Position numbers and translations under genes: made by a program
The notes under the pieces: generated by a model
What the model saw: the letters and a program-made list of their open reading frames with translations, nothing else
Told to the model about the DNA's origin: nothing
Database searches by the model: none
NCBI GenBank assembly: GCA_905221615.1
Contig: CAJNDT010000964.1
Location: forward strand, 1 to 64,000
Reading direction: 5' to 3'
Origin: Symbiodinium sp. CCMP2592
Lineage: Eukaryota > Sar > Dinophyceae > Suessiales > Symbiodiniaceae
DNA: 64,000 bases
In this document: positions 1 through 9,142 of the stretch, one piece after another
How positions within the stretch are numbered: the stretch's first letter is position 1
How the letters are laid out: the number at the start of each line of letters is the position of its first letter

Positions 1-350
1 CCCTGGTGAAGGCGGCGTCTGCAGTGTCATATCCATGGTTGGATGTAGTCGCCTTTGTCTCGGCCTTTGGTGCAGCTTGTGAGCTGATTGGAGTTGCCTC
101 GGCTTTAGCCGGTTGTGGCTGCTTGGCCTTTGCCCGTTCGGCCCTTCTTCTTTCAAGCTGTCCGTCTGAGGACGCCCATGATCTTTCACTTTCATCTCCT
201 GAGGGAGATAAGGCGTGGGCATGAAGGCTGTTCCAGTACTGTGCTGCAGAAGGAGTTAGGACTTCTTCATGGTCAGATTCTGATTGGTCTTCCTCAGAGC
301 TTTGGTCGTCAAAAAGTGTCTCAAGGACATTCTTGAGGTTTTTATGTCTT
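1..350 (-). pseudogene. 3' portion of the large copia ORF2, beyond the YR1 insertion
   Basis: The minus strand is open through this whole stretch (about 116 codons) and leaves the window without a stop. The product is acidic and charged, rich in Glu, Ser, Lys and Ala (for example LETLFDDQSSEEDQSESD), then a Lys/Ala/Pro-rich tail, so it is probably disordered. Joining base 9143 to base 350 keeps the frame of the ORF that ends at 9143, so I read it as the continuation of that ORF, displaced by YR1. There is no recognisable domain in this part. An unrelated host sequence is possible but would need a frame match by chance. Confidence 0.6.
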
Positions 351-583
351 ACCGTTTGGGTTCCCCAAAAGGATTGTCTCGTGGTTTGAGCCGGGAGGGT
401 GGGCCGGGGGAAAAGTGAAAAACTTTGCGTCAGGCTTCGCGCCGCTTGGAAAGTACTTTGGTAATTTCGTAGTTTGCAATGCCATGAGTTCCTCTTGCTT
501 GTCTGCACTAACTGCGTTTTGCTTGAGCTCAGATCTACTGTACGAATGTCGTTGCCACTTTGGCACGAGGACAAATTTTGTGT
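351..583 (+). repeat. YR1 split direct repeat A1
   Basis: This 233-bp repeat matches 8549-8781 with a constant offset of 8198 and one visible difference (gatctact versus gatcaact). It begins ACCGTTTGGG and ends ...AATTTTGTGT. It is the left terminus of YR1 and the leader of the YR gene. Confidence 0.93.
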
Positions 584-644
584 GTGAGGGGCGGGTAGAC
601 CTGCGGCTCGATAGGCATGGGCAGCGAGCTCAGCAGCAGTCGGC

Positions 645-2705
645 ATGAAGAGACATGCCGATTGGTCGGCGCTGCATGGTCTTGATCCTGCATTGATTGC
701 TGCTATCCGTGAGAGTTACTCGAGCATTGTGCATTTTGATGGGGCTTTTGATGATGAGGGTGAAGCAGCAAATACAGTGGAAGAGCTCCTTGGGGATAAG
801 AAGCCAGCTGAAGAAATCAACAAGTTGGCAAGCAGCTTGTGGAACTGGAAGGAAAAGCGGTTGCGTCGTGGGCCGTCAAGTGTTCGCATTTTGCAGGAGC
901 ACATCCGCGAGCTTCCGGTGAAGGTTCCAAGAAAGATGAGGGACATCACAGCGGTGTTTGAAGACGAGGTGCAAATGACTCCAGCTGTTGCGTTGTCGCA
1001 ATTGAAGAGGGCTGTGAGAACTTCAAAGGCGAGTGGGAGCCGGGAAGAGATGGAAACGAAGATCCGTGAAAGATGGGCGATGCAGCTCGTAGTGTATATC
1101 AAGGAAGCAGAGTTGCCTTGCTCAGAACGCCTGGAAGCACTGGGCGACAGCAAGGCGACGTGGTTGAGGATCTTTGGAAATCGGCGAGGCAAAACACTTC
1201 GGAATCGGGCGCGTTCTTGGATGCCAGTGAGAGAATGGCTAATGGTGACTGCTGGGGCACCGTGGCCGGCAGATGTGGGACAAATCCTGAAATATCTTGA
1301 GGAGCGACATGCTGTGAAGGCAATGGGGAAGACAGTGCCGCGGGCAATATTGGCGAGCATCTCTCTTCTTGAAGTTGTGGGAATGGTTCCGTCTGAGCGG
1401 CGGCTGTGTGAAGACCAGCTCTTGCTTGAAACGATTCGGTCATGGAGTGCTGAGCTTGAGACTGGTGCACCACCGGCCAAACCAGCGCCAATGCTGCCCG
1501 TGGTGGTGCTGCTAGCTTGCGAGCTGGTGGTTTGCCGGCCCAGCTACGAGGTGGGATTGCGATACATGGCTTTCATCTTGCTGTTGATGTGCTGGGCCAG
1601 CCTGAGAGCTGATGATGTGCAAAACATCAGTCCTACGTCTGTGAAGCTCAGCCAGGTGGGTCTGCGATTCGTTTTGAATAAGACTAAAACGAGTGGACCG
1701 GGCCGCAAGGTTGGGGAACTTCATGGATTTGTCTCTCGCGCTGCTTGCTTGAGTGGGTTTGACTGGATTATGGAAGGGCACAAGCTTCTCTCTGCTGAAC
1801 TGCTCGCATGGCCTCGTGATTTTCTCTGTCCTGCATTCACGAAAGACTGGGACGGGGCTTCAAAGGAATACATGGAGGCAGAAGGGCTGGCATTGCAGAT
1901 CAGACGTTTCATTCAGCATCTCCCCACTCCTGTCAGGCAGCAGGGAATCTGGAAAGTTTCGAGAGAGCTCTTGTTGCCAGGTCAGATGGCAAATTACTGG
2001 TCAGGGCACAGCGCGAGGCATGTGCTGACAAGCTTGGCAGCAGCACTAGGCATAAGCAAGGATCGGCGGGACTATCTAGGCCGATGGGCCTACGCACAGC
2101 ATGGTTCGCAGGACTATGTGCTGACTTCGAGGCAGGTGGTGCAAGCAGTGCAGAACTTTGTTTGCAAGAGCCTGCTGATCGGAAGTCCGGAGGGAGGCTA
2201 CATCGAGGAAGAGCTTCTCTTCTCGATAAAGACTTTTGCTGAGGGCCTGGGGCTTGAGAGTGTTGCAATCCTGAATGCGTGCACTGTCTTGAAATGGGAT
2301 GAAAGTGAAGAGACCTTCAAGCTAGGGGGCGCGTTTCCCAGCATCCCGTTGGGGCCTGAACGGGTCCGGGCTTCAGCAGGCGATCTTGATGCAGAGTTGC
2401 CTGGGCCTTATGAGGCATTTGAAGGCGGGGAAGATACTGATGAGGCTCCGTACTTCATCACCGTCTCCAGGCGGGGTTTCCGCCGTCTTCACTTGTCAAA
2501 GAGGTGTGCTGTGAGACGGGAGAACTGCCTTGAGACCATACCGGTCATGAAACTGACCGAGGGCATTGCTGATGCTGTATGCAAGTTGTGTCGCCCAAAG
2601 ATTGAGAGCTGCGATGATTCATCCACTAGCGGGTCGGAGGACTCGCAGGAAGGGCAAGGGACTGAGCTAGAAGCGCTTGAGCCATCAGTGCCGAGTTTTA
2701 CTTGA
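645..2705 (+). CDS. Tyrosine recombinase/integrase of YR1
   Basis: The 686-residue protein is expected to recombine the circular cDNA of the element into the genome. The catalytic set of phage-integrase-type recombinases is visible: first Arg at R321 in MCWASLRADD, a Lys region in VLNKTKTSGPG, H455-x-x-R458 in GHSARHVLTSLAAALG, a Trp in LGRWA, and candidate nucleophile Y491 in QDYVLT. The N-terminal ~200 residues should be the core-binding part. The C-terminus carries a separate Cys-rich mini-domain (RRLHLSKRC...CKLC) followed by an acidic tail. The ATG follows a short leader after repeat A1. It is about half identical by eye to the YR2 protein at 17,414. Gag and Pol follow on the same strand; placing YR first is unusual. 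Confidence 0.88.
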   Translation: MKRHADWSALHGLDPALIAAIRESYSSIVHFDGAFDDEGEAANTVEELLGDKKPAEEINKLASSLWNWKEKRLRRGPSSVRILQEHIRELPVKVPRKMRDITAVFEDEVQMTPAVALSQLKRAVRTSKASGSREEMETKIRERWAMQLVVYIKEAELPCSERLEALGDSKATWLRIFGNRRGKTLRNRARSWMPVREWLMVTAGAPWPADVGQILKYLEERHAVKAMGKTVPRAILASISLLEVVGMVPSERRLCEDQLLLETIRSWSAELETGAPPAKPAPMLPVVVLLACELVVCRPSYEVGLRYMAFILLLMCWASLRADDVQNISPTSVKLSQVGLRFVLNKTKTSGPGRKVGELHGFVSRAACLSGFDWIMEGHKLLSAELLAWPRDFLCPAFTKDWDGASKEYMEAEGLALQIRRFIQHLPTPVRQQGIWKVSRELLLPGQMANYWSGHSARHVLTSLAAALGISKDRRDYLGRWAYAQHGSQDYVLTSRQVVQAVQNFVCKSLLIGSPEGGYIEEELLFSIKTFAEGLGLESVAILNACTVLKWDESEETFKLGGAFPSIPLGPERVRASAGDLDAELPGPYEAFEGGEDTDEAPYFITVSRRGFRRLHLSKRCAVRRENCLETIPVMKLTEGIADAVCKLCRPKIESCDDSSTSGSEDSQEGQGTELEALEPSVPSFT

Positions 2706-3027
2706 TGGAGCTGTGTTCTTGAAAAGGGTTCGGGGAGAGCCTGCTGAGTTTACAGACTGCAGGTGGAAGCAGTGCATTGTGAACAGTTCATGAGCTTGCT
2801 GCGGGTGGAATGCAGCAGAATGATAGAGTGATGCCGGTGGAAGTGCATCACCATGAAGCGGAAGTCCTTGCCCGGCGGAAGGCACTCAAGCTTCAGTCAT
2901 GCAATCGGATGAACATGCATGTTAGATGTCAACTGAGCTTGCGTGTGCAGAGGCTTTGAGAACGGCTTAAGTTATCCTGCGTTGCACTGCTCATAAGTCC
3001 GTTGTTGAGTCCAGGAACAAGTCCAGC
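2706..3027 (+). other. YR1 spacer between YR and Gag genes
   Basis: This 322-bp stretch between the YR stop and the Gag ATG has no convincing ORF, repeat or RNA gene. The equivalent YR2 spacer (19,409-19,682) is of similar size and also non-coding. If each gene has its own mRNA, a trans-splice acceptor could lie here, but none can be assigned. Confidence 0.5.
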
Positions 3028-4377
3028 ATGGCCGCACCTCCGCCGACTGAGTTGCCGGCGGGAACCACCGAGGCAGCTGCACTGGATTTCTTGGATAAAG
3101 AGGTCAGCTCCGATTTGGTGCACATCTTTCAAGAATGTGGTGTACCATTGGGGTTACAGTTTCGGCTGGCACAGAACTTCAAGAATGTGAAGCGTTTTTC
3201 GACTTATGCTGACACTCGTGCTGACGTGAGAGTTGCATTAAAGGATGATCACTTGCTGGAGGCAACCAATCAGGCGAGCAGAGCGGCGGTTGCTTCTGTT
3301 GTTTCTGCGTGGGAGACTTCGAAGGATTATGCCAGCAAGGAGTCCGAGCTAAGAGCTGAGGCACGCATGCTGGGAGTGAGTCGGCCAGTCACTCAGACGG
3401 AGAAACAGGCGATGCGCATTGCATTCGAGACTGCACATGGCACCTTAGAGGAGGCGTTTGAACCTTCAGATGATTACATTTCGGCAAAATTAGAAGAGAT
3501 CGAGAACGGGGAGGTTTCAGCAAGTGCTTTGTCGGAAGTGACATCGAGGAAGCGGGTCAGAACAATGGGCATCCAGACGACAGTGGACACTGGGGGCCAC
3601 GTGCGGATCATGAAGCAGAAGAACAAAGGGGCCATGCCTCAGCATACTGAGGAGTTGCGCACAGTCCTTCGTGTCGAAGGGAACATGTGGACTATGTTGG
3701 CTTCGAAGTTCAAGAACAAACCATTCTTTGCTAACATGACGCCTGAGGTTTGGCTGAGTTATGTGAACTTTCTCTTGGGGGAGAAGGTCTATCTCATGCA
3801 GGTTCCTGCCGGTGGCAAGGGTGGCAAGTTGGATCAGGCTCCGCTACGGCCGCCTTGGGTTGTTATTCTCAATTTTGAGTTTGAGCTTCGCAAGGAGGCC
3901 ATCAAGCGGGCATACCGTGACTCGCGGCCCTTGAGGGATACCTTGAGGGAGGTGGTAGATGATGCCCAGATTAAGGAGCAGTACTTCACTTCGCCGATCG
4001 CGTTGCAGAACAGGGGGAAACGAGCAAACGAGTCATGGGAGCCGTGGGAAGCCGAGGGTTACAATAAATGGAATCGCAATGCTTGGAAAGGTGGATGGAA
4101 GGGAAAGGATGGACATCGCGGTGAGAAGGGGAAGAAAGGAAAGGAAGGAAACCAGAAAGGGAAGGAAGGAAAGGAAGGAAAGGGGAAGCAGCAGAGCATC
4201 ACCACTTCGCGGACCCCGGATGGCAGGTTCATATGTTTCGCATACTCTGGCCCAGGTTGCGACGGCAATTGCGGCATGGTGCATTGCTGCATGGTGAAAG
4301 GGTGCTTGGGCTCGCATCCTACATGGAAGCATTGGCAGCTTCATCACGATGGCAAGACAGCGGACACGAAAAGCTGA
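3028..4377 (+). CDS. Gag-like nucleocapsid protein of YR1
   Basis: The 449-residue protein is the likely particle and RNA-binding component. Residues ~1-330 are mixed helical sequence that aligns with the YR2 Gag (shared VTSRK, TEELRTV, FEFELRKEAIKRA, KEQYFTSPIALQ). This is followed by a Gly/Lys-rich basic stretch (GKKGKEGNQKGKEGKEGKGK) and a C-terminal C-x7-C-x3-C-x3-H zinc finger (CFAYSGPGCDGNCGMVH) with more Cys/His after it. CCHC or CCCH fingers plus basic tracts are typical of nucleocapsid regions. The gene ends in TGA at 4375-4377, and Pol lies in the same frame five codons further on. It starts at the ATG after GTCCAGC. Confidence 0.8.
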   Translation: MAAPPPTELPAGTTEAAALDFLDKEVSSDLVHIFQECGVPLGLQFRLAQNFKNVKRFSTYADTRADVRVALKDDHLLEATNQASRAAVASVVSAWETSKDYASKESELRAEARMLGVSRPVTQTEKQAMRIAFETAHGTLEEAFEPSDDYISAKLEEIENGEVSASALSEVTSRKRVRTMGIQTTVDTGGHVRIMKQKNKGAMPQHTEELRTVLRVEGNMWTMLASKFKNKPFFANMTPEVWLSYVNFLLGEKVYLMQVPAGGKGGKLDQAPLRPPWVVILNFEFELRKEAIKRAYRDSRPLRDTLREVVDDAQIKEQYFTSPIALQNRGKRANESWEPWEAEGYNKWNRNAWKGGWKGKDGHRGEKGKKGKEGNQKGKEGKEGKGKQQSITTSRTPDGRFICFAYSGPGCDGNCGMVHCCMVKGCLGSHPTWKHWQLHHDGKTADTKS

Positions 4378-4395
4378 CTGAGCGTCTTGCTCATG
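4375..4395 (+). promoter_or_regulatory. Candidate leaky UGA stop between Gag and Pol of YR1
   Basis: The Gag stop TGA is followed by CTG AGC GTC TTG CTC and then ATG, all in one frame, and Pol continues in that frame to 8250. UGA followed by C is the stop context known to be most prone to readthrough in other eukaryotes. The same arrangement recurs in YR2 at 21,054. Reinitiation at the ATG 15 bases downstream is the alternative for YR1. Readthrough is an inference. Confidence 0.5.
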
Positions 4396-7300
4396 ACTAC
4401 GGATTTTACAGTGGGTGCCTCTTTGCATGCGTGTTTGAAGAATTTAGCTGAACGCACGGGATGCGATATTAGTGTCGATTATGCAGACTCGGATGGCAGC
4501 CTTCTGGATTGGTCTAAGACCTCAACCTGGGAAGCTGTGGTACAGCAAGCACGCCATCGTGCTTGGGATGTGTGTTTAATGATTCCGCCTAGCAGCACTT
4601 ACAGCCGCGCGAGGCATCGACATGACGGGCGACGGAGTGGACCCAAACCCTTGCGTGCCCGTAATTTTCCCGATGGATTCCCATGGCTTGCTAAGCAACA
4701 TATGGCTGCCGTTGAGCATGAGAATTTCTTGATTTCACGTTGTGTGCATTTGGCCACCGTGTTGGGGGAGCTTCAGATTGGGTGGCTGCTGTTGCATCCC
4801 GAGGACCTAGGCGTGCTTGAGAACGAGGACTTTCCCGCTAGCATTTGGCAGCGGCATGAGATTAAATCTACTTTAGCAGGCATGCCCGGCACAAGGACTT
4901 GGGCAGTTCATATGTGCAGTTATGGGGCGGATGCGGCGCATCCGACCCGGGCAATCACAAACCTGCAAACAGGACCAGCGGCCATGCCTTGGCCCGCACT
5001 TGACGATCGGGGCCATTACACTGGACCACTTGTGCGCTGTGGGCATTTGCATCCGTCTGCAGCAGGGCGCCACGAAACTGCGTGGGCCACCAAATCTAGT
5101 TTTCCGCTTGCATTTCTGGAGTTGCTGGCCGAGCTTGCCCATGAACGTGCAGCCACAGGGCGAGCGACTGATTCGTCCTTTCAAGGGGCCGAGGATTTCG
5201 CTTGGTCCTTGATGCAGAGATCCCAACCATTGCATAAGCATGATTGCGAGGCTTTAGCTAGACTGCTGCCCTTCGAGACACCGCATCCGGCGGCAACTGG
5301 GGGAAGGCCTGCCACAGGCCGTGCATTCTTCGCAGGTGCGTTTTCCAAAGGCCCATTCTTCGGCCTGCGTCAGAGCTGCACCGCATTTCCGAATTCTGTC
5401 AAGTGTTACGCCTCCTTCTTGCGAAATACATTCCCAGGGAAGGTTTTCAGCTCGCTGGCGATCTTCGACAACGTGGCAGCTGCCATGCACAAGGACACCA
5501 GGAATGCACCGTTCCCGAACCTGTTGGTGGCCCTAACGGAATTCCAGCAGGGTCACGTGTGGTGCGAGTCCTCCACCGGCACGGTGCATCGTTCAGTTCG
5601 GGGAGTTGATCGCCCAGGCATCCTCCTGCCTGTTGCCGACTCACCGCAGGTTTTGATGGCGCATGAAGTCTTCCACCAGACAGAACCTTGGACGGGCGAT
5701 CGCTTACTGCTTGTAGGCTTCACAGTGCAGCGCACTGCCAACTTGTCCACAGACCAGCAAGCAATTCTTCGTGCCTTAGGCTTTGTCCTGCCTCCGTCCG
5801 AAACTCTGAAGCAGGGGGGCGCGGACGATGACAACAACAAAGCTGACACAAACCTGGACTTCCCCCGAGAGGATAACACCCCCCATGAGGCAACCGCTTC
5901 TGGGGCCCCGGGCCCGGCTAGCACCCCCTTGGGAGGGACCACCCAAGAGGCTTCCAGTAGCACCCCGTTGGAGGGGACCACTCCTTCGGCTCCCGACCTT
6001 GCACCTCCTAATCCCGAACCAAGCTTCCAGGAGAGTGAGGAAGAAGATGATGATGAAAGGGATTTTGATCCAGCTACAAGTCGCTGTAGGGGACCACCGA
6101 TAAAGTGTAGACACACTCGCGAATGGAGGGAGCTGGTCGATGGCTTCGGCTTGTGCTCTCCGGGCAGATGGAGGCCACTCGCAAGGAATGCAACTGCAAG
6201 CTCAGGGGAATGGAATCATGCTGTGGAGCTGCGAGAAATTCTTGTGCAGGCTGTGCGGTCGTCCCTTCCGGATCTTCGGAAAGCTTCATATCTCCTTGCA
6301 GCAGGACGCATGGCATCTTCTCCTTTCAGCAAGGACCTGATTGAGAACACCCGGGCACGCATTGCCGAGACCTTGCCAGATCCCGAGCAAGCCTTGTGTC
6401 GACCCGAAGGGCAGCCCTTCATGTTGCACATGTTGTCTCAGTCTTTGAAGCTGCTGGGAGACCCAGACTATGCAATACTTGATCAAGGCAGTGAATGCTT
6501 CGCAGAAGGTGTGCCGCTGGGATGGGATAAACCGATCCCCCGCACGCCACAGGTGTTTCCGAAACGCACCCACTTCAGGAAGCTTGATGAATCCGATTTT
6601 GATCCGTCGATGGTGAACTACCGATCGGCCGAGATGAATGCCTCCCAGCTGGAGGAGAAGTTCCGTGCGGACGAGCAGGCAGGTCTGATGATCTGCACCA
6701 CTGAAGCGGAGGCTCGCCGGAAATATGGGGAGGACGCAGTGCTCATAGCAGCTATGGGAGCTGTCACCAAGGCAAACGGTGACGTGCGCCCATTACACGA
6801 TGGGACCCATGGCATAAACCTGAACAACTCTATTAAAATCCTTGACAAGCTACAAGTTCCGGGACCTGAAGATCTTCAAGAAGTGGCTTCCCGAGTCAAA
6901 GAAAGTAAAGAAGCTCCTTTTACGCTTTGTGCCGACATTAGCCAAGCCCACCGGAATGCCAAAATCAGGGAGTGCGACTGGGCACGGCTAGCGTGTAAAT
7001 CTTCCAGCACCTCACGCGTCTTGTGGCTTAATAAGGTAGGAACTTTCGGGGTCAGCTCAGCGGCCTACTACTGGACCAGATTGTTCGCCACTGTAGGGAG
7101 GTGGACTTTCCGTGTGCTGCACCACGACAAGTTCTACATGCTTATTTATGTCGATGACCTCCATGTGGTGGTGTACGGTGCCGAGAAATTTGAAACCTTG
7201 TGGGTCCTGTTCTTGGCGATGGAAGTTTTGGGGACACCCTTCTCGTTCCACAAGTTTAAAGGGGGCGTCAGTGTGGACTACATTGGCTACCACATCAGCT

Positions 7301-8250
7301 ACTACGAGTGGGCAGCTGGCATCTCTGAGAAACGAGCCAACTGGATTATCGAATGGGTCAACCGTGTCGAGTCATCGAATTGGGTGGTCACCGGACGGGC
7401 GCTTACGGAGTTCACGGGACGCCTGTGCTTCGTGACACGGCTGTTAACTTGGTTGAAGCCATTTCTTGCACCGCTGTATGCTTGGAACAACGTGCTGAAC
7501 CGGAGCACGGCTGCCCAGGTCCCTGAGATGGTGATCCATGTCCTTCGGTTCTTCAGGTGGCAGTTCTTGAATGGGGCCCGTCTTGATGCCGTGCACATGT
7601 GCTGGCCGTCGTGCGAGCGCCAGGCCTTCAGGACCGATGCCAAATGTGAATCTGGACGGATCGTGCTAGGGGGATGGTCACTTGATCATGGCATGGACAC
7701 GCGTCGGGCACCTTGGTTTGCGCTGGAAATCTTTCCAGCGGATTTTCCGGCACTCTTCAAGGAAGATGGATCTTCTGAATGGGCATCGACAGCTGCGGAG
7801 TTGCTGGCCTCTTATGCCGGCTTGGTTGCTTTCAAACATCTTGAGACTTCAGGTGGCCGCGATTCGCTTCGCTTGCAGGTTCATGCTGGCACGGACAACT
7901 CTGCTACCCCAGCAGTGTTGGCTAAGGGCATCAGCAACAAGTGGCCAGTGCAGGGCTTGCATATGCAATTGTCACTGTCTTTGAGGAACGCCAACAAGTT
8001 GTGCCGGTTGTCTTGGCGCCCACGGGAGGAGAACCAGGATGCAGATGACCTGACGAATCTTCGTACCAGCAACTTTGATCAGGCCTTGCGGGTTCCCTTG
8101 TCATTGTCTGACCTCCCGCTGGACTTGTTCAACATGCTTCGGGAGGCCCATACCGATTTCTTGTCAGAGAAGGCGAGGCTCGCAGGTGTAAAGGCATTTG
8201 AACCGAAAGTGACGAAGAGACAGAAGTTACTTGACAAAACCGAATGGTGA
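4393..8250 (+). CDS. Pol of YR1: degenerate methyltransferase - 2OG dioxygenase-like - RT - RNase H
   Basis: The polyprotein has about 1,285 residues (numbering here is from the in-frame TTG at 4387; the ATG is residue 3). Residues 1-145 correspond to the methyltransferase-like domain of YR2, but the PPCS motif is PPSS (67-70), so the nucleophilic Cys is missing, and motif I is weak. Residues ~300-450 hold H368-x-D370, H430 and R439 (AMHKDTRNA; FHQTEPWTGDR), the metal and 2-oxoglutarate ligand pattern of Fe(II)/2OG dioxygenases. An acidic Pro/Thr-rich linker (~480-570) follows. RT is at ~780-1000: DVRPLHDGTHG, catalytic LCADISQAH, FGVSSAA, and Y921-VDD in IYVDDLHVVV. RNase H is C-terminal: FRTDAKCESG, EWASTAAELLA, GTDNSA. 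Expression is probably by readthrough from Gag. Confidence 0.85.
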   Translation: MTTDFTVGASLHACLKNLAERTGCDISVDYADSDGSLLDWSKTSTWEAVVQQARHRAWDVCLMIPPSSTYSRARHRHDGRRSGPKPLRARNFPDGFPWLAKQHMAAVEHENFLISRCVHLATVLGELQIGWLLLHPEDLGVLENEDFPASIWQRHEIKSTLAGMPGTRTWAVHMCSYGADAAHPTRAITNLQTGPAAMPWPALDDRGHYTGPLVRCGHLHPSAAGRHETAWATKSSFPLAFLELLAELAHERAATGRATDSSFQGAEDFAWSLMQRSQPLHKHDCEALARLLPFETPHPAATGGRPATGRAFFAGAFSKGPFFGLRQSCTAFPNSVKCYASFLRNTFPGKVFSSLAIFDNVAAAMHKDTRNAPFPNLLVALTEFQQGHVWCESSTGTVHRSVRGVDRPGILLPVADSPQVLMAHEVFHQTEPWTGDRLLLVGFTVQRTANLSTDQQAILRALGFVLPPSETLKQGGADDDNNKADTNLDFPREDNTPHEATASGAPGPASTPLGGTTQEASSSTPLEGTTPSAPDLAPPNPEPSFQESEEEDDDERDFDPATSRCRGPPIKCRHTREWRELVDGFGLCSPGRWRPLARNATASSGEWNHAVELREILVQAVRSSLPDLRKASYLLAAGRMASSPFSKDLIENTRARIAETLPDPEQALCRPEGQPFMLHMLSQSLKLLGDPDYAILDQGSECFAEGVPLGWDKPIPRTPQVFPKRTHFRKLDESDFDPSMVNYRSAEMNASQLEEKFRADEQAGLMICTTEAEARRKYGEDAVLIAAMGAVTKANGDVRPLHDGTHGINLNNSIKILDKLQVPGPEDLQEVASRVKESKEAPFTLCADISQAHRNAKIRECDWARLACKSSSTSRVLWLNKVGTFGVSSAAYYWTRLFATVGRWTFRVLHHDKFYMLIYVDDLHVVVYGAEKFETLWVLFLAMEVLGTPFSFHKFKGGVSVDYIGYHISYYEWAAGISEKRANWIIEWVNRVESSNWVVTGRALTEFTGRLCFVTRLLTWLKPFLAPLYAWNNVLNRSTAAQVPEMVIHVLRFFRWQFLNGARLDAVHMCWPSCERQAFRTDAKCESGRIVLGGWSLDHGMDTRRAPWFALEIFPADFPALFKEDGSSEWASTAAELLASYAGLVAFKHLETSGGRDSLRLQVHAGTDNSATPAVLAKGISNKWPVQGLHMQLSLSLRNANKLCRLSWRPREENQDADDLTNLRTSNFDQALRVPLSLSDLPLDLFNMLREAHTDFLSEKARLAGVKAFEPKVTKRQKLLDKTEW

Positions 8251-8284
8251 GACTGTCGGCTTCTCTCACGGCCGGTCTCAAGTT

Positions 8285-8548
8285 GGGGTGCTGTTGCCGG
8301 TTGTTCGATCAGCCGGTTGCCGTAAGTGCAATGCATTCTCCTTGAAGCCCGTAGGCTGTGCAGACCGAATCCGGAGAGTCCCGACACACGTCGCAAAATG
8401 AAGACCAGTCCGAGTGAGTGCGCATTCAGTTTGAACATGTCTGGAATGTTGCGAACTTGTTTTACCTTGTACCTTAACCTTGCCAGTGAACCCTGAAACC
8501 CCTTGCCACCCTAGAGCCGTAGCCTTCTTGGTTCAAACAGCGGGACAA
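8285..8548 (+). repeat. YR1 split direct repeat B1
   Basis: This 264-bp repeat matches 8879-9142 at a constant offset of 594 with one visible difference (ccttgaag versus ccttaaag). It runs directly into A2, giving the B1|A2 junction expected from a circular intermediate. A spliced-leader-like motif ends 11 nt before its terminus. Confidence 0.93.
8517..8537 (+). other. Spliced-leader-like motif in YR1 repeat B1
   Basis: The 21 bases starting CCGTAGCC and continuing TTGGTTCAA match the conserved dinoflagellate spliced leader (from memory CCGTAGCC, then ATTTTGG, then CTCAAG) at 17 of 21 positions. The motif lies on the coding strand of the element and ends 11 nt before the B1|A2 junction. An identical copy lies in B2 at 9111-9131. 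Relic spliced leaders from reverse-transcribed mRNAs are known in dinoflagellate genomes. Confidence 0.6.
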
Positions 8549-8781
8549 ACCGTTTGGGTTCCCCAAAAGGATTGTCTCGTGGTTTGAGCCGGGAGGGTGG
8601 GCCGGGGGAAAAGTGAAAAACTTTGCGTCAGGCTTCGCGCCGCTTGGAAAGTACTTTGGTAATTTCGTAGTTTGCAATGCCATGAGTTCCTCTTGCTTGT
8701 CTGCACTAACTGCGTTTTGCTTGAGCTCAGATCAACTGTACGAATGTCGTTGCCACTTTGGCACGAGGACAAATTTTGTGT
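8549..8781 (+). repeat. YR1 split direct repeat A2
   Basis: Second copy of A1 (351-583), immediately after B1. The 97 bp between its end and B2 are unique and hold no gene. Confidence 0.93.
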
Positions 8782-8878
8782 CCCACCCACGCCGCCCTTT
8801 ACTGCCGAAGGCATCACTTGTGTTTCAAGTGTCACTCTTGCATGCCAACGTCTGCTATGTGCTTGTATCGCACGGAAG

Positions 8879-9142
8879 GGGGTGCTGTTGCCGGTTGTTC
8901 GATCAGCCGGTTGCCGTAAGTGCAATGCATTCTCCTTAAAGCCCGTAGGCTGTGCAGACCGAATCCGGAGAGTCCCGACACACGTCGCAAAATGAAGACC
9001 AGTCCGAGTGAGTGCGCATTCAGTTTGAACATGTCTGGAATGTTGCGAACTTGTTTTACCTTGTACCTTAACCTTGCCAGTGAACCCTGAAACCCCTTGC
9101 CACCCTAGAGCCGTAGCCTTCTTGGTTCAAACAGCGGGACAA
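8879..9142 (+). repeat. YR1 split direct repeat B2 (right terminus)
   Basis: Second copy of B1; it ends CAGCGGGACAA and abuts interrupted copia sequence at 9143. It contains the second spliced-leader-like motif (9111-9131), again 11 nt from its end. Confidence 0.93.

Larger units (their letters stand above)
351..9142 (+). mobile_element. YR1: tyrosine-recombinase retrotransposon with split direct repeats
   Basis: The layout is A1 (351-583), YR gene, Gag gene, Pol gene, B1 (8285-8548), A2 (8549-8781), a 97-bp spacer, B2 (8879-9142). B1 runs directly into A2. Split direct repeats A1-B1A2-B2 are the known termini of PAT- and Ngaro-type YR retrotransposons, in which a circular intermediate recombines at the B|A junction. 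A1/A2 and B1/B2 each differ by about one base, so insertion was recent. No target duplication is visible: flank bases 350 and 9143 join directly in frame in the interrupted copia ORF. All three genes are uninterrupted, so the element may be intact. YR lying 5' of Gag is unlike the Gag-first order of classical DIRS, PAT and Ngaro elements. Confidence 0.9.

Noticed and set aside
716..1480. 254-codon minus-strand ORF
   Set aside because: Antisense shadow of the YR1 recombinase; no motifs, and the plus strand has the catalytic residues.
8782..8878. A gene or extra repeat in the 97-bp spacer between A2 and B2
   Set aside because: Unique short sequence with no ORF or structure that I can support.
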